Assembly (NCBI RefSeq): GCF_007859865.1
Contig: NZ_SJPI01000003.1
Coordinates: 62,001-126,000, forward strand
Origin: Rubripirellula amarantea
Lineage (GTDB): Bacteria; Planctomycetota; Planctomycetia; Pirellulales; Pirellulaceae
Direction of reading: 5' to 3'
Length of the DNA stretch: 64,000 bases
Positions 36,779-45,045 of the stretch are shown here, in pieces. Below the pieces are notes generated by a model. The model worked only from the letters and a program-made list of their open reading frames with translations, was not told the DNA's origin and made no database searches. The position numbers and the translations under genes are program-made. Every line of letters starts with the position of its first letter. Position 1 is the stretch's first letter.

Positions 36779-37276
36779 ATGATGAGCGAAACAGCGCCAA
36801 ACGGAACATGGGTCGAAATCGAGTTCGATTGCATGCCGCTGCGCACCGTCACACGACTTGACGTTCCTTTAGATGCGTCACCCAAGTACGAGCAATTTGT
36901 ATTGCGAGTGAAAGCGGCGATGGCCAAGCATGGCACTCACAACTCGTTTTACCTTCACAATGGAAGTTGCGTCTTCCACCTGACGAACGATCCTAACGTA
37001 GGATCCGTTGCGTTTGCGTTCGAAGGAACCGTTCTCACTGGGGAAAAGGACCTTCATACTAAAGCCGTGCACGTTACGGTCAGCCTCGCCCGCGAAACCT
37101 GTGCTTGGCTGAACGAACCGATGGTCGAGTTCTTGGCGGAATCGGTCAAACACGCGGTGTTGGTCGAATTTGATCGGTACATTAAGGCCGGCGATCTGGA
37201 GAAAACTCGCGAGCGAATCGCCAAGATTCAGCAGCAATCGGACGATCCGGATTTATTTGCCGGTATGTACCTTTAG
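36779..37276 (+). CDS. conserved hypothetical protein
   Basis: 165 aa from the first of two adjacent ATGs, with AAGGAAG just upstream. The protein is soluble with alternating beta and alpha pattern, starting WVEIEFDCMPLRTV, a basic helix (FVLRVKAAMAKHG), then paired strands, and a C-terminal helical end (DLEKTRERIAKIQQQ). It has no catalytic motif I recognise. It is divergent from speA (~190 bp) and ~230 bp ahead of the second moxR. Codon use and length fit a real gene; no function is proposed. Confidence 0.75.
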   Translation: MMSETAPNGTWVEIEFDCMPLRTVTRLDVPLDASPKYEQFVLRVKAAMAKHGTHNSFYLHNGSCVFHLTNDPNVGSVAFAFEGTVLTGEKDLHTKAVHVTVSLARETCAWLNEPMVEFLAESVKHAVLVEFDRYIKAGDLEKTRERIAKIQQQSDDPDLFAGMYL

Positions 37277-37509
37277 ACCATATGCACTTTGCCCCATTGG
37301 TCGGCAATCGATCAGCCCGATGCACATTGTCGCCAGACGGTCCAACACGCTTGCCACGCTGCGTCCGTCACCAGGCGGCTGCCGGATGGAACGCCGCGAT
37401 CATTCGAGGTATGATTTTGTCCTCCCTTGTCCCTTCGGCTTTGCCAGAACGTTCTCTGGCCGTAGGCAAAACCTTTTCGATTCCGAAATTTGATTGAAAG
37501 TGCTCGCAC

Positions 37510-38451
37510 ATGTCGCAGGAAGCGTTCGACATCTCACGTTCGCTTCGCGATAACATCGAGCGAGTCGTCTTAGGCAAACCGGATATTGTTCAACTGCTGG
37601 TCACGTCATTGTTGGCCGGAGAACACGTCTTGCTCGAAGACGTTCCAGGGGTTGGTAAGACACTCGCTGCGAAGGCGTTAGCACAAAGTATCCAAGGCTC
37701 TTTTTCGCGATTGCAGTTCACACCTGACTTGTTGCCTTCGGATATCACGGGCAGCATGCTTTATCGCTCGGACACGCGCGAGTTCGAGTTCAGCCCTGGT
37801 CCTATTTTCGCCAACGTGATCTTGGCGGACGAAATCAACCGCGCTCCACCTCGCACTCAATCCGCGTTGCTCGAAGCGATGAGCGAAGGCCGGGTTTCGA
37901 TCGATGGAACGACTCACCCGTTGCCGAAACCCTTCATCGTGGTTGCAACGCAAAATCCTTTTGAATTCGAAGGCACCTATTCGTTGCCCGAAAGTCAACT
38001 GGATCGATTCTTGCTACGAACGTCCATCGGATATCCGGCTCGCGATATCGAACGAGAAGTTTTGAGGTCGCATCGTATGGGCGAACCCGTCGATCAACTG
38101 CAAGCCGTCGCTCCCGTGGATCGAATTTTGGCGGCTCAAGCGATGGTGCGCAACGTCCGCTTCGATGATTCACTTGCCGACTACCTACTCGACATAGTCG
38201 AAGCCACACGTGCCCATGATGGCTTCCAAGTGGGTGTCAGTACCCGTGGTGCGTTGAGTTTCTACCGAGGTTGCCAAGCGAGAGCGATCACTGAAAGTCG
38301 CGACTTCGTGACCCCCGACGACATCAAAGCGCTCGCTGTCCCATCGCTATCTCACCGCGTTCTCCCCGAAGGTATCTTCCAAGGGGCATCGCGCGTGGCG
38401 GTGGAAACTCAACTTTCCGACTTGCTGCAACAAATACCGGTGCCGGTCTAA
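37510..38451 (+). CDS. MoxR-family AAA+ ATPase (second copy)
   Basis: 313 aa. Walker A EDVPGVGKTLAAKALA near residue 42, Walker B LADEINRAPPRTQSALLEAMSEG, and sensor 1 VVATQNPFEFEGTYSLPESQLDRF, read in parts. Unlike the copy at 18 kb it has no DUF58 or VWA gene next to it. Instead it is first in a tight plus-strand run: a methyltransferase gene starts 1 base after its stop, then larE and a Ser/Thr kinase follow by overlap. It may serve the DUF58/VWA partners encoded elsewhere. Confidence 0.92.
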   Translation: MSQEAFDISRSLRDNIERVVLGKPDIVQLLVTSLLAGEHVLLEDVPGVGKTLAAKALAQSIQGSFSRLQFTPDLLPSDITGSMLYRSDTREFEFSPGPIFANVILADEINRAPPRTQSALLEAMSEGRVSIDGTTHPLPKPFIVVATQNPFEFEGTYSLPESQLDRFLLRTSIGYPARDIEREVLRSHRMGEPVDQLQAVAPVDRILAAQAMVRNVRFDDSLADYLLDIVEATRAHDGFQVGVSTRGALSFYRGCQARAITESRDFVTPDDIKALAVPSLSHRVLPEGIFQGASRVAVETQLSDLLQQIPVPV

Positions 38452-38452
38452 C

Positions 38453-39433
38453 TTGAACGCTCCAACGTATCAACTGATCGACTTTGGGATGGGGCGAAAG
38501 CTTGAATCGCTTGGTGACTATCGCATCGATCGCCCCAGCCCTGCGGCTGATCATGCCGCTCGCCACTCACCCGTGGATTGGGCCAAAGTCGACGCCAAGT
38601 TTGACGAAAACGCAAAGCGATGGAAGTTTTACCAACCGTGGCCCGATGACCTGACGATCGACTGTGGCCCATTCAAAATGCCCGTTCGTCCCACACCGTA
38701 TGGTCATATCGGGCTCTTTCCGGAACAGCACGCTAATTGGCAATGGTTAGCCCAGGCACCTGGCTCGTCCGATTCGGTGTCGGTTTCGGATTCGGATCAA
38801 GCCAGCATCGCGGAGAGCCCAGCCGAGGCTGACGAGAAGGGCAACGCTGATGAAAGTCAGCAGTCCGATCCGCTACTCGGACTAAACTTGTTTGGATACA
38901 CCGGGGCCAGCACCATGGCGATGGTCGCTGCGGGGCTTGCGGTTGCTCACGTTGACGCAGCCAAACCGAATGTTGAATCCGCCCGAGAGTCTGCGGCTAG
39001 GAACGATTGGCAGGACAAACCGATTCGCTATCTGGTCGATGACGCAGCAAAATTTGCTGCTCGAGAAGTTCGTCGGGATCGCCGCTATCACACCATCGTG
39101 CTTGACCCTCCTGCTTATGGGCATGGGCCCGCAGGAAAGACTTGGCGGGTGGAACGCGATTTATGGCCATTGTTAGAAAGCTGTTTCGCGCTACTTCGTC
39201 CCGACAGGGCGAAAATGAGTGGGAAAACAGCGTCAACGCGTTTACTGATCACGGGACATTCGCCTGACGTGACATCCGAGGAAATTGTGCGATTCATTCG
39301 TTCTGCCAAGCCGCTCAAACCCGCCAGTTTGCGAATTGACGCTGACCGATCAGAATTAGAGACACCCGAGGGACGAAAACTCAACGCGGGTTTCTCCGTT
39401 CGCGTGACTTTAAAATGGTCCAAACGCAATTAG
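38453..39433 (+). CDS. class I SAM-dependent methyltransferase (RlmI/RlmK-like)
   Basis: 326 aa from a TTG at 38453, one base after the moxR stop. The SAM-binding motif is LNLFGYTGASTMAMVAAGL near residue 145, followed by the acidic loop AHVDAAKPNVESARESAARN and motif IV VLDPPAYGHG. These match the rRNA cytosine-5 methyltransferases of the RlmI/RlmK type, though the N-terminal PUA domain is not evident. A Ser/Asp/Glu-rich insertion at ~103-140 separates a beta-rich N-terminal part from the Rossmann fold. The substrate (RNA or other) is not known. Confidence 0.8.
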   Translation: MNAPTYQLIDFGMGRKLESLGDYRIDRPSPAADHAARHSPVDWAKVDAKFDENAKRWKFYQPWPDDLTIDCGPFKMPVRPTPYGHIGLFPEQHANWQWLAQAPGSSDSVSVSDSDQASIAESPAEADEKGNADESQQSDPLLGLNLFGYTGASTMAMVAAGLAVAHVDAAKPNVESARESAARNDWQDKPIRYLVDDAAKFAAREVRRDRRYHTIVLDPPAYGHGPAGKTWRVERDLWPLLESCFALLRPDRAKMSGKTASTRLLITGHSPDVTSEEIVRFIRSAKPLKPASLRIDADRSELETPEGRKLNAGFSVRVTLKWSKRN

Positions 39434-40317
39434 CCATGCCATCGAACTTTCCTGAGCCGACTGTCGAATCCGCGATACTTGCGTCGCGTCTGCTGGATGA
39501 AATGCAACGGTACCCATCACCCATCGTTGCGTTTTCCGGTGGAGTCGACAGCAGCGTCGTTGCGGCAGCGGCTATCCGAGTTCATGTCGATGCCATTGCT
39601 GTGACAGCCACTTCGCCAAGCCTAGCGTCCTGGCAGCGTGACACTGCGAGCAACCTAGCCCGTGAGATTGGAATCGAACACCATTGGATTCAAACGAACG
39701 AGGGTGAGTTGGCAGACTATCGTCGCAATGATCGCACGCGTTGCTTTCACTGCAAGACAACGCTTTACCAGTCGATTCAATCCATCATCAAGGCACACTC
39801 AAACCGCACGATTTTATCAGGCACCAACAAAGATGATCTGGGCGACTACCGACCTGGACTCGAAGCCGGGCACAATGCGGGTGTGAAGACGCCCCTAGCC
39901 GACCTGGGAATGACCAAACGTCAGGTTCGTCAACTGGCAACTCATTTTGGTCTGTCCAACCAAGACTTGCCGGCGTCCCCCTGCTTAGCAAGCCGGATTG
40001 TTTACGGCGTTGAAGTCACGCCGGATCGGCTTTCCAAGATCGACGCCGCTGAAGACTGGATACGCCGGCATGGTTTCAGTGATGTTCGGGTTCGACTGGA
40101 ACAAAACGAGGCGGCCCGTGTCGAGGTCCCGCACGGCGAGGTTCAGCGATTGGTCGAGCTGAATGATGATCACTGTTTGACAAAGGCTTTCGAACAACTT
40201 GGATTCGCGGACGTGACGTTGGACCCTCGTGGACTTCGTAGTGGAAACTTGAATGAAGCTCTGTTTACGATCGACAACTCGCGATCTAAGTCCAGCACAG
40301 TAGTTACGCATGACTGA
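39415..40317 (+). CDS. larE: LarE-family ATP-dependent sulfur transferase
   Basis: LarE makes the sulfur groups of the nickel-pincer nucleotide cofactor of lactate racemase and related enzymes. 300 aa from the ATG at 39415, overlapping the methyltransferase by 19 bases (an ATG at 39436 just after its stop is also possible). The PP-loop is AFSGGVDSS. Three Cys stand at the family positions: RCFHCK and ASPCLASR. Family members with three Cys hold a [4Fe-4S] cluster and act catalytically, while single-Cys forms sacrifice the Cys. No larA, larB or larC is in the window. Confidence 0.85.
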   Translation: MVQTQLAMPSNFPEPTVESAILASRLLDEMQRYPSPIVAFSGGVDSSVVAAAAIRVHVDAIAVTATSPSLASWQRDTASNLAREIGIEHHWIQTNEGELADYRRNDRTRCFHCKTTLYQSIQSIIKAHSNRTILSGTNKDDLGDYRPGLEAGHNAGVKTPLADLGMTKRQVRQLATHFGLSNQDLPASPCLASRIVYGVEVTPDRLSKIDAAEDWIRRHGFSDVRVRLEQNEAARVEVPHGEVQRLVELNDDHCLTKAFEQLGFADVTLDPRGLRSGNLNEALFTIDNSRSKSSTVVTHD

Positions 40318-41863
40318 TACGCCGGATACGAACGAGAACGATCGCCTAAAGAGTGAAATCGTTGGGCCTGCTAGTTTGGTGGGCCAACGCTTGGGTGATT
40401 ATCAAATTCTGCGTCGCTTGGGACGTGGCGGCATGGCGGAAGTGTTTGTCGCAAAACACCTGCAACTTGGCCGTGATGTTGCGTTAAAAGTATTGCGCCG
40501 CGAATTGGCCCGTGACGAAGACTACGTCACTCGGTTCCGTCGCGAAGCCCGAGCTGCTGCCAAGCTCACCCACGCCAACATTGTCGCTGTCTTTGATGTC
40601 GGCAGCATCGAAGGTTGGCACTACATGGCCCAAGAATTCGTCGATGGTGAGAATCTTCGCGAAATCCTTGAACGCAATGGGCCATTCAGTGCCGACGATG
40701 CCATCAAAGTACTCGTTGGTGTCGCTTCAGCGCTCGAAGCCGCTGCCGAAGCCGGCATCACTCACCGGGATATTAAGCCTGACAACATCATGCGATCAGC
40801 ACGCGGTGTGATCAAAGTCGCTGACTTCGGATTGGCAAGAGTGGGGATCGGCACCGATGAAACGCGAGCCGACTTGACCCAGGCTGGCTTGACGCTTGGA
40901 ACGCCCCGGTACATGAGTCCGGAACAGGTGCAAGGAAAACCGGTCGATTCACGCAGTGACTTGTATTCGCTCGGCGTGACGATGTATCACTTGCTTGCCG
41001 GCGAGCCGCCATTTACGGGTTCTGATCCGTTGGCCCTCGCGGTCAAACATTTGCACGAAACTGCCGAGCCGCTTGATCGAGCTCGAAATGTTTGTGACGC
41101 CAAGGGCAACCCCGACGTACCGGAATGGTTGATCGCGGTGGTTGACCGCTTGATGGCCAAACTACCCGATGATCGATACCAGAATCCGTCAGAGCTACTG
41201 GACGCCGTTCAAAACGAAACGTCGTTGTCCAGCTTGGCTATCTCATCACCCCGACCCGTCGCGGCAACGATTCGATTGCAGCGACTTGCTGATGAAGCAA
41301 GGCGGGGACAACGCAGTCGAATTGTTCGACGTTTAGCGTTACTTGCCGCGCCGGTAGCGGCTGGACTTATCACCTACGCTTGGTTTGATCGAGAGCCTGC
41401 GATATCCGTAACCGACCTATTGAGACCGCAAACGGTAACGCGTGCCGAAACCGTCGAAGAACAGTATCTGATCGCTGCGACTCGCAATGACGAAGCGGGC
41501 TGGCAGAGCGTGGCTCAGTATTTCTCAGATGCGAACAATTCGGCTAACAACGAGTACCGCATCAAATCGCAACTGCAACTTGCCCGGATGTACTCCGCAG
41601 AGGACCGTTCCAGCGATGCACTGAAAACCTTGGCCACTCTGCTAAGTGATCCCAAAGCTGGCTTGCTTTACCAAGTCCTAGCTCGACTTGAACAGTGCCG
41701 GATCCTCGAAGCGAACGGCGACAACGTTTCGCTAAGGGACGCCAAGGAACAACTACGAGCGGTCACGTCCGACTTGATCGCGTCCAACCCAGGTGCCAAA
41801 GAGACGCTTCGGCAAGTGGTTCCCGAAGCCGACTGGTTGCGTTTCGGAATCGAACCGTCGTAG
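40310..41863 (+). CDS. PknB-type serine/threonine protein kinase, membrane-anchored
   Basis: 517 aa from the ATG at 40310, overlapping larE by 8 bases. The kinase domain (~25-290) has the Gly loop LGRGGMAEVF, VAL-K (VALKVLRRE), catalytic HRDIKPDN, DFG in VADFGLARVG, the activation segment GTPRYMSPEQ and a conserved DLYSLG. A transmembrane helix lies at ~345-362 (LALLAAPVAAGLITYAWF). The C-terminal ~150 residues are helical with TPR-like character and sit outside. It is the last gene of the four-gene run; its stop abuts the stop of the convergent DUF2513 gene with no bases between. Confidence 0.93.
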   Translation: MTDTPDTNENDRLKSEIVGPASLVGQRLGDYQILRRLGRGGMAEVFVAKHLQLGRDVALKVLRRELARDEDYVTRFRREARAAAKLTHANIVAVFDVGSIEGWHYMAQEFVDGENLREILERNGPFSADDAIKVLVGVASALEAAAEAGITHRDIKPDNIMRSARGVIKVADFGLARVGIGTDETRADLTQAGLTLGTPRYMSPEQVQGKPVDSRSDLYSLGVTMYHLLAGEPPFTGSDPLALAVKHLHETAEPLDRARNVCDAKGNPDVPEWLIAVVDRLMAKLPDDRYQNPSELLDAVQNETSLSSLAISSPRPVAATIRLQRLADEARRGQRSRIVRRLALLAAPVAAGLITYAWFDREPAISVTDLLRPQTVTRAETVEEQYLIAATRNDEAGWQSVAQYFSDANNSANNEYRIKSQLQLARMYSAEDRSSDALKTLATLLSDPKAGLLYQVLARLEQCRILEANGDNVSLRDAKEQLRAVTSDLIASNPGAKETLRQVVPEADWLRFGIEPS

Positions 41864-42127
41864 TTACTTGGTTCCGCCTTGCTCTCCGCGACGCAACTCA
41901 TCGAGATAGTCGCAACCCTTCCATGTCAGCAACAGCGGCCCCATGTTCAAGAGGGTTTCTTGGCCCAAGTTGACGTATCCCGAATCAGCTAAGAGCTGCA
42001 AGTGGTAGATGATGGCATCTCGTTCGTAGCCTTCAATAGGAATCTTACCTTTGAAACGACCGCTGCCATGCTGTTCGACAAACTCAAGGACAAGCCGAAC
42101 TAATTTCATATCTCGTCTCATGGTCAT
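41864..42127 (-). CDS. DUF2513-family protein
   Basis: 87 aa from the ATG at 42127; the ATG at 42121 gives MRRDMKLVR, the form most family members have. The pattern is MRRDM.LVR..L, then IEGYERDAIIYHLQLLADSGYV and a C-terminal LTWKGCDYLDELR, read in parts. The family has a winged-helix-like look and occurs often in phage and mobile elements, but no mobile element is seen here. Its stop directly abuts the kinase stop. The function is unknown. Confidence 0.8.
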   Translation of the reverse strand: MTMRRDMKLVRLVLEFVEQHGSGRFKGKIPIEGYERDAIIYHLQLLADSGYVNLGQETLLNMGPLLLTWKGCDYLDELRRGEQGGTK

Positions 42128-42570
42128 TCTGCTTTATTCAACACGGTGCACGTAACACAATACGCTTGAACGGGCACGAAAGGCATGCTCGCTTGTGGGA
42201 CTGTAACTCATCTCGCCGCTGGCACAATGGCACCGAGCGCCACGACACCGCACTAGCAATGCGAGTTTGCCAACCTAGCATCCTGCGGGATGCAACCTCA
42301 TTGAACGAAAGTCGTTCGGGGTGCTGAACCGGCGACCTCGTCCCTTGTTAGAGCACCCCAACGGACTGTCGGCTGCAAATCCACGTGAGCTGCCATTGGC
42401 GTGTCGGCGTTCCCGGCTAGGCTTCGCGTACAAGCAATCTGATCCTAGCAATCGCCGTAAAGTACGGTAAAAACGTCTGTGTTTGTGTCAATCCCTGTCG
42501 GTCTGGCAGGTCTTTGTCTACGATTCGGGCTTTGCCGGACGTCACCACATTTTCCATCTAGCTGCGAAGC
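42128..42570. other. 443-bp intergenic region upstream of lepA
   Basis: No protein-like frame. It contains a run of hairpins (listed separately), a further 5-bp hairpin at 42455-42467 (CCGTA-AAG-TACGG), and stretches reminiscent of tRNA arms on both strands that do not fold into a cloverleaf. It should contain the lepA promoter, which I could not identify. Confidence 0.5.
42278..42359. other. cluster of three hairpins, possible structured RNA
   Basis: Three perfect stems in 82 bases: GCATCC/GGATGC (42278-42293, loop 4), GAACGA/TCGTTC (42303-42317, loop 3) and GGGGTGCT/AGCACCCC (42318-42359, loop 26). Between genes, so either strand could be transcribed. Confidence 0.4.
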
Positions 42571-44373
42571 ATGAAACATATTCGGAACTTTTGCATCATT
42601 GCGCACATCGATCATGGCAAGTCCACCCTTGCCGATCGGCTGATCCAGGCTTGTGAGGGTATTTCGCAGCGTGAATTTCACGATCAAATGCTTGATTCGA
42701 TGGACATCGAGCGTGAGCGTGGGATCACCATCAAAAGCAACACCGTCACTCTTACCTACCATTCCAAGAGCGGCGAGGACTACCTGCTCAACCTGATCGA
42801 CACCCCCGGTCACGTTGACTTCTCGCACGAAGTTCGCCGATCACTGATGGCGTGCGATGGTGCGTTGATCATCGTGGATGCTTCGCAGGGAGTGGAAGCG
42901 CAAACGGTTGCGAACCTCTACCTGGCGTTGGAATACGACCTCGAACTCCTTCCGGTCATCAACAAGATTGACTTGCCAGCGGCTGATGTTGAAATGGCCA
43001 GGGAAGCGATCGACGGCGAACTAGGCCTTGACCCTTTTCAAGCCATCCCGGTTTCGGCAAAGACCGGCGAAGGAATCCACGAGGTTCTCGAAGGTATCGT
43101 CGAGCACTTACCGCCCCCCAGCGGCGATCCTACCGCTCCGCTCAAGGCGCTAGTTTTCGACGCCTACTTCGACAAGTATCGCGGTGTGATTTTACAAGTT
43201 CGAATCATGCAAGGTACAGTCAAGCCTCGCGACAACATTCGCTTCATGCACGCTGAACGTGACTACAAGGTTGACGAACTTGGGTTCAACCAATTCAAGC
43301 TCAACCCCAAGGACAAGTTGACGGCCGGCGAAGTGGGCTACATCGTCGCCGGGGTCAAGAGTGTCCAAGACATCGAGATCGGCGATACGTTGACGCTGGT
43401 CAATCGGCCCGCTGATGCTCCGATCCCAGGATATCAGCCTGCCAAGCAGGTAGTGTTTTCATCGGTCTACCCGATGAGCACCGACGAATATCAGGATCTG
43501 ACCAAGGCCCTCGAAAAACTTGCCATCAACGACGCGGCGCTGACGTACGAAAAAGACTCGTCAGCCGCCTTGGGTTTTGGTTTTCGATGTGGCTTTCTAG
43601 GACTTCTTCACCTCGATGTTATTCAGGAAAGGCTTGAACGAGAATTCGACTTGGGCTTGGTCATCTCCGCTCCTTCGGTCAAATACATTTTGACGCTTAA
43701 GGACGGCACCACGCTGAACGTCGACAATCCGACCAATTGGCCCGATCCGTCAACGATCGATTCTGCATCGGAACCCTATATCAAAGCGTCCATTCTTACC
43801 CCGGACGAATACGTAGGTTCGGTGATGGAACTGTGCCGCGAGCATCGTAGTGAAAGCCAAACGATGAACTACTTGTCGGCGGGGCGAGTGGAAGTGGTCA
43901 GCGAAATGCCATTGGGTGAAGTGCTGTTCGACTTCTACGGGAAACTAAAGATGATCACTCGCGGCTATGGCTCGTTTGACTACGAACCGATCGAGTATCG
44001 CAAAACAGACATCGTGAAGGTCGACATTCTTGTCAACAAGGAACCTATCGACGCCTTGTCCTACCTTGTGCACCGCGACAAAGCTCGAACTCGCGCGTTG
44101 CATTATTGCGAACAACTTGCCGAGGCAATTCCACGACACCAATTCAAGATTCCCATTCAAGGCGCGATTGGTGGAAGCGTGATTGCGCGATCAACCATTC
44201 AAGCGGTGCGAAAGGACGTCACTGCAAAATGCTATGGCGGTGACATATCGCGAAAGAAGAAACTGCTCGAAAAGCAAAAGAAGGGGAAGGCCAAGATGAA
44301 GCAATTCGGAAGCGTCACAATCCCGCAGAAAGCCTTCGTGTCGGTGTTGCAAACAAGCAAAGACAAGCAATAG
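42571..44373 (+). CDS. lepA: elongation factor 4 (LepA) GTPase
   Basis: Ribosome-associated translational GTPase, back-translocase-type factor. 600 aa, the standard length, from the ATG at 42571. GTPase motifs are G1 AHIDHGKS, G2 RGITIKS, G3 DTPGHVDF and G4 NKIDLP. Domains II and III follow, then the EF4-specific C-terminal domain with CGDISRKKKLLEKQKKGKAKMK-type ending (here YGGDISRKKKL... and KQFGSV.IPQKAF), which is diagnostic against EF-G. It stands alone on the plus strand. Confidence 0.97.
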   Translation: MKHIRNFCIIAHIDHGKSTLADRLIQACEGISQREFHDQMLDSMDIERERGITIKSNTVTLTYHSKSGEDYLLNLIDTPGHVDFSHEVRRSLMACDGALIIVDASQGVEAQTVANLYLALEYDLELLPVINKIDLPAADVEMAREAIDGELGLDPFQAIPVSAKTGEGIHEVLEGIVEHLPPPSGDPTAPLKALVFDAYFDKYRGVILQVRIMQGTVKPRDNIRFMHAERDYKVDELGFNQFKLNPKDKLTAGEVGYIVAGVKSVQDIEIGDTLTLVNRPADAPIPGYQPAKQVVFSSVYPMSTDEYQDLTKALEKLAINDAALTYEKDSSAALGFGFRCGFLGLLHLDVIQERLEREFDLGLVISAPSVKYILTLKDGTTLNVDNPTNWPDPSTIDSASEPYIKASILTPDEYVGSVMELCREHRSESQTMNYLSAGRVEVVSEMPLGEVLFDFYGKLKMITRGYGSFDYEPIEYRKTDIVKVDILVNKEPIDALSYLVHRDKARTRALHYCEQLAEAIPRHQFKIPIQGAIGGSVIARSTIQAVRKDVTAKCYGGDISRKKKLLEKQKKGKAKMKQFGSVTIPQKAFVSVLQTSKDKQ

Positions 44374-44393
44374 GCCAGCGCGAAATCGAGGCT

Positions 44394-44864
44394 TTAACGA
44401 TTGCGACCGAAGATGCGATGTCGTGATCGACGAACAGGTTCGTTCAAAGACGAGTCTTTGAATTGCAGCGGCGAAGCCGACTGATAACGTCCGGGGTAAC
44501 GACTGTCGAATTTGTGCTGAGCCTGAAACAGCGGGTCATTCAGCAAGTCAGGTGCCTCAAACGATCCTCGAGCATAGGGATCGTAAACATAGCCGAACCC
44601 ATAGCTGGGGTATCCATGACGTGGATACCCAGGATTTCGGTAGCCAAAGTCACGGTAACCAGAACCGCGATAATCCAGGTCGCTGTGATTGAAACCGCTG
44701 TAGCCAAGGTTGCTGTATCCGTAGCCCGGAAAACTATCGGTGTACCAAAGCCCACCGCTGTAGTAGGTCGAGTGACGATGGTGATGGCGATGTTCCGCTT
44801 GAGCTTTGTCGGATAGTAACACCGAAAAACCCAGCAGGGCACAAATAACGAAAATGCGATTCAT
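44394..44864 (-). CDS. secreted Gly/Tyr-rich protein
   Basis: 156 aa with a signal peptide (MNRIFVICALLGFSVLLSDK, then AQA). The mature part is rich in His, Gly, Tyr and Ser, with a run of short repeats of the type GYx(3-5) at ~45-105 (GYGYSNLGYSGF, YRGSGYRDFGYRNPGY). The last ~40 residues are basic. Such low-complexity repeats occur in cell-envelope or matrix proteins. No known family. Converges on lepA, 20 bp from its stop. Confidence 0.7.
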   Translation of the reverse strand: MNRIFVICALLGFSVLLSDKAQAEHRHHHRHSTYYSGGLWYTDSFPGYGYSNLGYSGFNHSDLDYRGSGYRDFGYRNPGYPRHGYPSYGFGYVYDPYARGSFEAPDLLNDPLFQAQHKFDSRYPGRYQSASPLQFKDSSLNEPVRRSRHRIFGRNR

Positions 44865-45045
44865 AGAATCAACCTAGCGAGGGCGCGAGCTTCAACACCC
44901 CAAACGTACGACGCAACCCACGACGATCATGCGACGAACGTCTGGAATCGAGGCCGCATAGTTTGCCGCAGCCATGCAACCGTTACCAAGCAACTAATCG
45001 GACAATGATGTTGCCAAAACAGCGCCAGTCGCTGACCATAGTGCG

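Noticed and set aside
42301-42400. Possible tRNA in the lepA upstream region
   Set aside because: GAGGTCGCCGGTTC and CTGCAAA resemble tRNA arms, but no T-stem partner or acceptor stem pairs and no cloverleaf forms.
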